From NCBI GenBank assembly GCA_002700305.1, contig PACZ01000040.1, positions 1 to 64,000 of the forward strand: a DNA stretch of 64,000 nucleotides, written 5' to 3'. The position numbers were made by a program, and so were the translations under genes. The notes below the pieces were generated by a model. That model was not told where the DNA came from, made no database searches, and saw only the letters and a list, made by a program, of their open reading frames with translations. This stretch comes from Hyphomonas sp. Lineage in GTDB: Bacteria; Pseudomonadota; Alphaproteobacteria; Caulobacterales; Hyphomonadaceae. This document shows positions 8,855-15,188 of the stretch, in pieces (the stretch's first letter is position 1; each line of letters begins with the position of its first letter).

Positions 8855-8874
8855 CCTCCTGAAAAGTCAGGAGG
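8855..8874 (+). promoter_or_regulatory. Hairpin burying the Shine-Dalgarno of the MDR gene
   Basis: CCTCCTGA (8855-8862) is perfectly complementary to TCAGGAGG (8867-8874), with an AAAG loop. The right arm contains AGGAGG, the ribosome-binding site 8 bases before the ATG at 8883. In the mRNA the site would be paired unless the stem is opened. This is the geometry of a translational switch (thermosensor-like or ligand-dependent), but it may also be coincidental complementarity. Confidence 0.55.
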
Positions 8875-8882
8875 AGACCCAA

Positions 8883-9887
8883 ATGAAAGTTGCTGCCGTC
8901 AAGAAGCCGGGCGGGCCCGGAAATCTCGTTATCGAAGAACGTCCCGATCCCGTTGCGGGCCCGGGCGAAGTGCTTGTGCGCGTGCGCGCGTCCAGCCTCA
9001 ACTATCACGACTTTGTCGTCGTCATGGGCGGCATTCCGACACCGGATGGACGTATCCCCATGTCCGACGGCGCCTGCGAAGTTGTTGCCGTGGGCGAGGG
9101 TGTCACCAAATGGAAAGTGGGCGACAAGGTTCTCTCGCTCTTCTTCCCCGGCTGGCAGTCCGGCCAGATCGAGGCGGCAGGGTTCCAGTCCGTTCCCGGA
9201 GACGGGGCAGACGGCTTTGGCGCCGAACTCGTGGCCGCGCCGGAAACCGCCTTCACCCGCATGCCCGAAGGCTGGACTTTCGAGGAAGCCGCAACCCTTC
9301 CGTGTGCGGCGCTGACCGCTTGGCGCGGCATGTTCGCCGAGGGCGGGCTCAAGGCAGGCGACTGGGTCCTGACCCAGGGCACCGGCGGCGTGTCGATCTT
9401 TGCGCTGCAACTGGCCAAGGCTGCCGGATGCCGGGTGATCTCCACGTCTTCCTCGCCGGAAAAGCTCGAAAAGCTGAAAGCCCTCGGCGCCGATCATGTG
9501 ATCAATTACAAGGAAAATCCGGAATGGGGCGCCGAAGCCTTCAAACTGGCCGGCGGGCGCGGCGTGGATGAAGTCGTCGAAATCGGCGGGCCGGGCACAA
9601 TGGCCCAGTCCATCGCGGCCTGCCGTCCGGGCGGGCACATTTCCCTGATCGGCGTTCTGACCGGCGTCTCGGGCGAAGTGCCGACGGCGGCGCTCTTCTC
9701 GCGCAACATCACCCTGTCGGGCATCACGGTCGGCTCGCGCCGCATGCAGGAAGACATGATCGACGCCCTCGAGGCGAACAGCATCAAGCCGGTGATCGAT
9801 TCCACCTTCCCGCTGGACAAGATCGCCGACGCTTTCGCCCATCAGGCGAGCCAGAAACATTTCGGCAAGATCGTCCTGACGGTCTGA
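8883..9887 (+). CDS. Zinc-independent MDR oxidoreductase (quinone reductase/alcohol dehydrogenase-like)
   Basis: A 334-residue medium-chain dehydrogenase/reductase. The N-terminal GroES-like part has VRVRASSLNYHDF; the nucleotide-binding part has the motif TQGTGGVSIFALQLAKAAG. The usual structural-zinc cysteines are missing, which fits the quinone oxidoreductase branch and a zinc-free enzyme. It would reduce or oxidise a carbonyl, enone or alcohol using NAD(P)H. The ATG at 8883 follows an AGGAGG that lies inside a hairpin (8855-8874). It is separated from the acyl-CoA ligase by 85 bases and may be its own unit. Confidence 0.85.
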   Translation: MKVAAVKKPGGPGNLVIEERPDPVAGPGEVLVRVRASSLNYHDFVVVMGGIPTPDGRIPMSDGACEVVAVGEGVTKWKVGDKVLSLFFPGWQSGQIEAAGFQSVPGDGADGFGAELVAAPETAFTRMPEGWTFEEAATLPCAALTAWRGMFAEGGLKAGDWVLTQGTGGVSIFALQLAKAAGCRVISTSSSPEKLEKLKALGADHVINYKENPEWGAEAFKLAGGRGVDEVVEIGGPGTMAQSIAACRPGGHISLIGVLTGVSGEVPTAALFSRNITLSGITVGSRRMQEDMIDALEANSIKPVIDSTFPLDKIADAFAHQASQKHFGKIVLTV

Positions 9888-9960
9888 TCCGTTATGGTCA
9901 TTTATAGTCCGGCTTGGTCATGAGACGTCATGCCGGAGCACGCCCTGGTCCGGTATGATC
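9886..9960 (-). repeat. Dispersed 10-bp-phased repeat, locus A
   Basis: Read on the minus strand, this stretch contains GGACCAGG (9951-9944) and the core TGACCA-N3-CGGACT (9920-9906). A second, weaker copy, TGACCA-N3-CGGATC, lies at 9900-9886. Words of type TGACC or GGACT recur every 10 bp through the stretch. The same core occurs at 38472-38486 and 46881-46895. It overlaps the stop codon of the MDR gene and is followed by atgatcat palindromes (9955-9972). Confidence 0.6.
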
Positions 9961-9987
9961 ATGTCATGATCATGGGCTGACATGAAA

Positions 9988-10016
9988 AAACGCCCTCCCG
10001 GCAGGGGAGGGCGTTT
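9988..10016. terminator. Bidirectional terminator between MDR gene and phaB
   Basis: AACGCCCTCCC (9989-9999) pairs with GGGAGGGCGTT (10005-10015) around a 5-base loop, flanked by an A run on the left and a T-rich run on the right. It lies between two converging genes and can act on both. Confidence 0.85.
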
Positions 10017-10039
10017 GTTTGTTCCGGAATGAAACAGGC

Positions 10040-10765
10040 CTAGCCGGCGATATATTGCGCGCCGTTCACCGTCATGGTCGCGCCGGTGATGAACGCGCCG
10101 TCGTCGCTGGCCAGATAGGCGCACATGGAGGCGATTTCTTCCGGCTTGCCGAGGCGGCCGACCGGGATGGTCGAGATGATGCTCTCGAGCACTTTCTCAG
10201 GCACGGCGCGCACCATCTCGGTGTCGATATAGCCCGGGCAGACCGTGTTCACGGTGATGCCCTTCTTGGCGCCTTCCTGGGCGAGCGCCTTGGTGAAACC
10301 GATCAGGCCGGCCTTGGCGGCGGAATAGTTCGCCTGGCCGAACTGGCCCTTCTGGCCGTTGATGGAGGATATGTTGATGACGCGGCCCCAGCTGCGCTCG
10401 CGCATGCCGTCCCACACCTGGCGGGTGACGTTGAAAGCGGAGGTCAGATCGATGTCGATCACCTGCTGCCATTGGTCTTTCGTCATTTTGTGGAAGGGCG
10501 CATCGCGCGTCACACCGGCATTGTTGACGACAATGTCGATCGGTCCGAGGTCTTTCTCGATGGCCGCAATGCCTTCGCCGACCGCGTCATAATCGGCGAC
10601 GTCGAATTTGTAGACATGGATGCCGAGCTCGTCGGCGGTTGCCTTGGCGGCTTCATCGTTACCGGCATAGTTTGCCGCGACCTTGTAGCCGGCTTTCGCC
10701 ATGGCGGCGCTGATGGCGTGGCCGATACCGCGTGTACCGCCTGTAACCAGAACTGTTTTGGACAT
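10040..10765 (-). CDS. phaB: Acetoacetyl-CoA reductase
   Basis: A 241-residue short-chain dehydrogenase that reduces acetoacetyl-CoA to (R)-3-hydroxybutyryl-CoA for polyhydroxybutyrate synthesis. The cofactor loop is TGGTRGIG, catalytic residues lie in NISSINGQKG and YSAAKAG, and the C-terminus IPVGRLGKPEEIASMCAYL...TVNGAQYIAG is typical of PhaB. The ATG at 10765 has GGGAGGAG a few bases upstream; a longer frame from 10792 lacks a ribosome site. It is divergent from phaR, with a TGC-rich region between them. Neither the polymerase phaC nor the thiolase phaA is in the window. Confidence 0.93.
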   Translation of the reverse strand: MSKTVLVTGGTRGIGHAISAAMAKAGYKVAANYAGNDEAAKATADELGIHVYKFDVADYDAVGEGIAAIEKDLGPIDIVVNNAGVTRDAPFHKMTKDQWQQVIDIDLTSAFNVTRQVWDGMRERSWGRVINISSINGQKGQFGQANYSAAKAGLIGFTKALAQEGAKKGITVNTVCPGYIDTEMVRAVPEKVLESIISTIPVGRLGKPEEIASMCAYLASDDGAFITGATMTVNGAQYIAG

Positions 10766-10786
10766 GGGTGCTCCTCCCTGGATTTT

Positions 10787-10887
10787 TTGCACTGCAGCAT
10801 GCTTAGCGTTACTGTTGCAGAAACTTCAATAGCGCATTGGTCGCATGCAGATTTTATGCGAGATTGTGCCGCATAGCACAAAAATTG
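10787..10887. promoter_or_regulatory. TGC-rich candidate PhaR operator region
   Basis: The phaB-phaR gap is unusually dense in TGC/GCA words: TTGCACTGCAGCATGC at 10787-10802, TTGCAG near 10815, CGCATGCAG at 10842-10850, and several more to 10887. PhaR of Paracoccus denitrificans is known to bind TGC-rich sites near its own gene and the phasin gene. The position here between phaR and phaB fits autoregulation plus control of phaB. The exact sites are inferred. Confidence 0.6.
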
Positions 10888-10912
10888 CTTTTCCCATGGG
10901 GAAAGCTGAGGG

Positions 10913-11503
10913 ATGAAAATGGCCAAAGGGACGGGCTCTGCAGAGCCGATCATCATCAAGAAATACGCAAACCGGCGCCTCTACGACACCTCGACGTCGT
11001 CCTATGTGACGCTCGACCACTTGTCGGAACTGGTCCGCGAAGGCCGGGATTTCGAGGTTCGCGATGCCAAGACGGGCGAGGACCTGACGCGTCAGGTTCT
11101 GACGCAGATCATCTTCGAACAGGAAACCAAGGGCGAGGGCGCCCTGCCGCTGAACTTCCTGCGCCAGCTGATCGGCTTCTATGGCGGCGGTGCGCAGACC
11201 TTCCTGCCAGCCTTCCTCGACATGTCGATGAATTCCTTCGCCGAAGCCCAGAAGGAATGGCAGAAAGCCGCCAACCCGATGACCATGTTCGAGAAACAGG
11301 CCCGCCGGAACATGGCGATGTTCGAACAGGCCATGAAGATGTTCATGCCGACGCTCTACAATTCGGCAAAGCCCGAAAAACCGGCCTCGTCCTCGTCTCC
11401 GGCAGGGTCGATGATGGAAATGCAGGCCGAGGCGCTGGCCAATATGCAGGCTCAGATGTCTGCTATTCAGGACCAGCTGGCAGAGCTTTACCGCAAGGAC
11501 TGA
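10913..11503 (+). CDS. phaR: Polyhydroxyalkanoate synthesis repressor PhaR
   Basis: A 196-residue PHB-responsive repressor. The N-terminal DNA-binding domain is unmistakable (IIIKKYANRRLYDT, then YVTLDHLSELVREG and LTRQVLTQIIFEQE). A PHA-granule-associated region follows (about residues 75-150, rich in Met and Phe, for example NPMTMFEKQARRNMAMF), and a short coiled coil ends the protein. PhaR binds nascent PHB granules and then releases its operators. Two ATGs six bases apart (10913 and 10919) are both possible. The gene is divergent from phaB and has its own terminator. Confidence 0.95.
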   Translation: MKMAKGTGSAEPIIIKKYANRRLYDTSTSSYVTLDHLSELVREGRDFEVRDAKTGEDLTRQVLTQIIFEQETKGEGALPLNFLRQLIGFYGGGAQTFLPAFLDMSMNSFAEAQKEWQKAANPMTMFEKQARRNMAMFEQAMKMFMPTLYNSAKPEKPASSSSPAGSMMEMQAEALANMQAQMSAIQDQLAELYRKD

Positions 11504-11527
11504 CGCCCGCGCGCATTCAGGAAACAA

Positions 11528-11555
11528 AAAAGCCCGCTCGTCTGAGCGGGCTTTT
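11528..11555 (+). terminator. Rho-independent terminator after phaR
   Basis: A perfect 12-bp stem, AAAAGCCCGCTC (11528-11539) with GAGCGGGCTTTT (11544-11555), has a GTCT loop. It is symmetrical in A and T runs and lies between converging genes, so it can work in both directions. Confidence 0.92.
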
Positions 11556-11578
11556 CTGATTTGAGGTCCCGGTCCGGA

Positions 11579-12046
11579 TCAGCCGTGATCGACGCCGAAG
11601 TCACGCCGGGCAGAGACGATCGTCACCACAACGCCGGCCAGCACGTCCAGCAGTGTCATCGACATCAGGATGAAGAAGGTAGACGTGGCGAAGTTCGGTG
11701 CCAGCAGGAATTCGATCAGGCAGAGAATGAAAAGCATCATCGAAATGGCGTGATTGATGATGGTTGAGGTGCCGGTGCTGGTCGATTTCAGAATTTCCAG
11801 GAACAGGAAAACGATAGACAGGAGCAGGATGGCGTCGCCCTGGGTCAGCACCCATTTGACGCCCGAAATCATCGGCAGGGAGAAGAAGGTCTCGTTCAGC
11901 ACGGCCTGAAGCGGGGCCGTATCGCTGGCGATCACCTGTCCCAGCTCATTGGTCGTGGTCGCCGGGCCGCCAGCCATGACGGCGAGGAGATTGTACAAGG
12001 CCACCGGAACGACCAGTAGCGGAAAGATTCCGAAGATTGCACGCAT
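11579..12046 (-). CDS. Conserved hypothetical four-helix membrane protein
   Basis: A 155-residue integral membrane protein that I do not recognise as a named family. Four hydrophobic segments are visible: residues about 3-25, 70-95, 103-122 and 128-150; the last two are separated by a short loop, APNFATS. There are no catalytic or metal motifs. The ATG at 12046 is chosen because AGGGG lies 6 bases upstream and the first helix follows directly; a longer frame from 12151 adds 35 polar residues without a ribosome site. The gene converges with phaR but has no obvious functional link to it. Confidence 0.7.
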   Translation of the reverse strand: MRAIFGIFPLLVVPVALYNLLAVMAGGPATTTNELGQVIASDTAPLQAVLNETFFSLPMISGVKWVLTQGDAILLLSIVFLFLEILKSTSTGTSTIINHAISMMLFILCLIEFLLAPNFATSTFFILMSMTLLDVLAGVVVTIVSARRDFGVDHG

Positions 12047-12168
12047 CAAATACCCCTTTTCGGTGCTGCTGCGGGACCCGGCATTCTGCCGTTTGTTTCT
12101 GGCGATAAAGCCGCCAACAATGGCTGCCTGTGTGTCCTTTTTCATGTTCACTAACCCGTCGCTCAGCG

Positions 12169-12180
12169 CGTGTTAACACG
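12169..12180. promoter_or_regulatory. 12-bp perfect palindrome CGTGTTAACACG
   Basis: A perfect palindrome lies about 120 bases upstream of the four-helix membrane protein gene (minus strand). The 250-base gap 12047-12294 otherwise holds only this and a hairpin at 12245-12268. It may be an operator; no regulator is known. Confidence 0.35.
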
Positions 12181-12244
12181 AGGTGTACCGGATAGTTTCC
12201 GCAGAGGCGAGGAAAAATCCCCCGCCGCCTTAACCAACACTATT

Positions 12245-12268
12245 CCCGCAAATCGGGCGATTTGCGGG
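12245..12268 (-). terminator. Hairpin downstream of GT2 gene
   Basis: CCCGCAAAT (12245-12253) and ATTTGCGGG (12260-12268) form a perfect 9-bp stem with a 6-base loop, 26 bases behind the GT2 stop. On the minus strand it is not followed by a clear T run, so it may be a weak terminator or a 3' stabilising stem. Confidence 0.5.
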
Positions 12269-12294
12269 CGGTTTGTTCAGGAATCTGAAGCGGA

Positions 12295-13026
12295 TCAGAT
12301 TTCGTCCGCGCCGCCTGGATTGCGGCGGCGGCGGATCAGCCAGGTCACGCCGCGCAGATCCGAGAAGGCGTCGTTCAGGCGGCCGAAATTGGTATAGTTC
12401 GACCGGCCCGCCCCGCGCTCGCGATGGTTCACATCGCGGTATTCCACGCCAAAGCCTTCGGCCCGCATAAGGGCTGGCATGTAGCGGTGCATGTGATCGA
12501 AATAGGGCAGCTGGATATAGGCCGCGCGCTGCATCACCTTGATGCCGCAGCCGCTGTCGTCGCAATCGTCCTTCAGCATGCGCTTGCGGATATTGTTGGC
12601 AAAGCGCGATCCGAAGCGTTTCCAGGCCGTGTCCTTGCGCTTGGCGCGGCGGCCCATCACCATTTTCAGACCTTCCGGCGCATCCCGGCGGGTCAACTGG
12701 CGGTAAAGATCGGGCAGGTCGGCCGGATCGTTCTGGCCGTCGCCATCCAGCGTACCGATCACCGGCGCTTTGGCGGCGAGGATACCGGAGCGGATGGCCC
12801 GGCTCTGGCCGGCATTCTTCCGGTGGCCCAGCACGCGAAGCATCGGATATTGCGCCTTCAGCTCCACCAGCTGGGCGCGGGTGTCATCGGTCGAGGCATC
12901 GTCGACGAACACCATTTCATAGGCGCGCCCGTCCAGCGCTTTTGCGATCTCGCCGATCAGGGTGGCAACGTTCCCGGATTCATTATGCACCGGAACGACG
13001 ACGGAAAACTCGAGAGCCTGGTCCAC
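12295..13026 (-). CDS. Family 2 glycosyltransferase, polyprenyl-phosphate sugar synthase type
   Basis: A 243-residue GT-A enzyme like dolichyl/undecaprenyl-phosphate mannose or glucose synthases. The N-terminus has FSVVVPVHNESGNV, followed by VFVDDASTDDT and the DxD-like TLDGDGQNDPADLP. There are no C-terminal membrane helices, unlike ArnC or GtrB, so it resembles the soluble DPM1 type. It would load a sugar onto a lipid carrier at the inner face of the membrane. The start is GTG at 13026 with AAGGGA upstream. It is divergent from a GT39 transferase that would use such a lipid-linked sugar, so the pair probably works together on an envelope glycan or lipid A. Confidence 0.87.
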   Translation of the reverse strand: MDQALEFSVVVPVHNESGNVATLIGEIAKALDGRAYEMVFVDDASTDDTRAQLVELKAQYPMLRVLGHRKNAGQSRAIRSGILAAKAPVIGTLDGDGQNDPADLPDLYRQLTRRDAPEGLKMVMGRRAKRKDTAWKRFGSRFANNIRKRMLKDDCDDSGCGIKVMQRAAYIQLPYFDHMHRYMPALMRAEGFGVEYRDVNHRERGAGRSNYTNFGRLNDAFSDLRGVTWLIRRRRNPGGADEI

Positions 13027-13193
13027 TTCCAGATCCCTTCTGCTGGTGCGCCCCCAAGCCGGCGCGCGAAAAGTCTTCGCCTCATACAGAGCGTTCCGCC
13101 GGATGGCGAGCCCTGTGGTTCACCTGCGGCTGACACCCGTCTTGTGCCCAAAACCGCAAGACGAAGCGGGCCGAAGCAGTTAGAGGAGGGGAC

Positions 13194-15188
13194 ATGACAT
13201 TGCTCGACCGCCTTTCGACCGGCTGGAAAGCCTGGGTCGCTCTCTTCCTGATCACGTTCAGCGCCGCGGCGCCCGGCGTCTTCATGCTACCCGCACTGGA
13301 CCGCGACGAAAGCCGGTTTGCGCAGGCCTCCAAGCAGATGCTTGAGGATCATGACTATATCCGCATCCAGTATCAGGACGAGCTGCGCAACAAGAAGCCC
13401 GCCGGGATTCACTGGCTGCAGGCGGCCTCGACGGCGGTTTTCACCGGGCCGGAAGCCAAGCAGATCTGGACCTATCGCTTCCCCAGCTGGATCGGGGCGA
13501 GTCTTGCGGCGGTCGCCTGTTTCTGGTGCGGCATCCCGCTGGTCGGGCGGCGGGCGGCGTTTCTGGGGGCGGCCCTGTTCGGCTCCACCCTGTTGCTGAC
13601 GTCGGAAGCACATATTTCCAAGACCGATGCGGTGCTGGTCTGTCTGACGACGTTCGGCATTGGTGCCCTGGGGCGGCTTTACATGCGCGAAGGGTCTCCG
13701 AAGCGGATGGCGCTCCTGTTCTGGCTCGCCATGGGGCTCGGCTTCCTGATCAAGGGACCGGTGACGCCAATGGTGGCCGCCTATGCCGGGGCCGGCGTCT
13801 GGGTCTGGGGGCGGGCGGAGAACGGGAAGGGGGGCGACTGGTGGCGGCCGCTACTCTGGTGGCCTGGCCCGCTCCTGTTCGTGGCGCTGGTGCTGCCCTG
13901 GTTCGTCTGGGTCCAGGTGGCGACCGGCGGGGAGTTCCTGCAGGGCGCGGTCGGCAAGGATCTCAAAGACAAATTCACCGGCGCCTCTGAAGGCCATGGC
14001 GGCTGGCCCCTCTATCACCTGACCCATCTTCCGATCTGGTTCTTCCCGGCGATCCTGCTGATCGTGCCAGGGCTCGTCGCGGGGTGGAAAGATGTCCGTC
14101 AAGCTACGGCTGCGCGGACAGGCTGGCCCGGTCTGATGATCGGCGGCGCCTTGCTCGCGGTGAGCCTGTTGCTGGCGCTGGTCTTGCCAGCCTCTGCGGC
14201 GAATGGGGTGAAGGTCGCCTATCCGGCGGTCCTGCTTCTGGTGTTCTGGTACCTGTCGACGCAGGAAGCGTGGCGCCGCCGCGCACCGGTATCACCCGAT
14301 GCGCCGGACGAGGCGAAGGGCTTGCGGCTTCTCCTCTGCTGGACGCTGCTGACCTGGGCCTTCTTCGAGCTGATGCCGACCCTGCTCAGCCATTACATTC
14401 TGCCCGCCTATCCGGGCATGGCGCTGCTTTGCGGGCATGCGGCAGTCCGCCTGATGGAAGGGCAGAAGATGCCGGTCTCGCGCTGGCTGTCGCTTGCCCT
14501 GTTCGGGCTTGGCGCCGGGCTCCTGCTGGCGGTGTCCTATCCCGGCGTGACTCACTATTTCATGGCGGAAGCGGCTGGCGATTTCACCACCGCATCCAGT
14601 TCTGAGGTGTTGGCGACATGGCAGGGGTACCGTGTGTTTCCTGTTTGGCTCTGGTGGGCCGCATTTGCGTTGTGCGGGGTGGCCGCCATTGAGTTCAGCC
14701 GTGCCCGGACGGGCATCGCCATCCTGGCCGGTATTGCTGCGGCTTTCGTTATCGGCTGGCATATCCGCATTTTCATGCTGCCCAGCCAAGTCTGGGTGCA
14801 GCCGACAGAGACGGCGCGCCTGGCGCTGGAAGATGTGTGCGGCGTGCCGGGCGAAGCCTGCGCGATGACGCCGCCTGAGCGGATTCTGTCTCTCGGCTAT
14901 GCCGAGCCGTCCTACATTCTCACCATGGGTACGCAGAACCTGCACCCGCCGGAGACCCCGCTGGACCTGCCCACCGACATGACGGCATATCCCGTCGTCT
15001 ATCTCGTGAACTATGAAGACCGCAAAGCCGAGCCGCCGGTGGCCAAGGAAGTTGAGCATCTGCGTGCGCAGGCAAACGGCATGGGCCTCTGCATTACGGA
15101 GTCCGAGCCCTACTACGCGCTCAACTATTCAAATGGCGATCCGGTGAACTTTGTTGCCATGCGGTTCGACCGGGAAAGCTGCCGCTAG
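13194..15188 (+). CDS. ArnT-like GT39 glycosyltransferase (membrane)
   Basis: A 664-residue polytopic membrane protein of the GT39/PMT family, like 4-amino-4-deoxy-L-arabinose transferase. The first periplasmic loop carries the family motif LDRDESRFAQASKQML with the catalytic acid, then about 11-12 hydrophobic helices, and a periplasmic C-terminal domain with paired cysteines (DVCGVPGEACAM). It would transfer a sugar from undecaprenyl phosphate to lipid A or a protein. The start ATG follows GAGGAGGGG closely. Its last codon overlaps the stop of the convergent TonB receptor within a shared CTAG. The sugar is not identifiable. Confidence 0.87.
   Translation: MTLLDRLSTGWKAWVALFLITFSAAAPGVFMLPALDRDESRFAQASKQMLEDHDYIRIQYQDELRNKKPAGIHWLQAASTAVFTGPEAKQIWTYRFPSWIGASLAAVACFWCGIPLVGRRAAFLGAALFGSTLLLTSEAHISKTDAVLVCLTTFGIGALGRLYMREGSPKRMALLFWLAMGLGFLIKGPVTPMVAAYAGAGVWVWGRAENGKGGDWWRPLLWWPGPLLFVALVLPWFVWVQVATGGEFLQGAVGKDLKDKFTGASEGHGGWPLYHLTHLPIWFFPAILLIVPGLVAGWKDVRQATAARTGWPGLMIGGALLAVSLLLALVLPASAANGVKVAYPAVLLLVFWYLSTQEAWRRRAPVSPDAPDEAKGLRLLLCWTLLTWAFFELMPTLLSHYILPAYPGMALLCGHAAVRLMEGQKMPVSRWLSLALFGLGAGLLLAVSYPGVTHYFMAEAAGDFTTASSSEVLATWQGYRVFPVWLWWAAFALCGVAAIEFSRARTGIAILAGIAAAFVIGWHIRIFMLPSQVWVQPTETARLALEDVCGVPGEACAMTPPERILSLGYAEPSYILTMGTQNLHPPETPLDLPTDMTAYPVVYLVNYEDRKAEPPVAKEVEHLRAQANGMGLCITESEPYYALNYSNGDPVNFVAMRFDRESCR

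Noticed and set aside
12169..12180. CGTGTTAACACG as a CtrA site
   Set aside because: It contains TTAAC, but not the TTAA-N7-TTAA spacing of CtrA; kept only as an unexplained palindrome.
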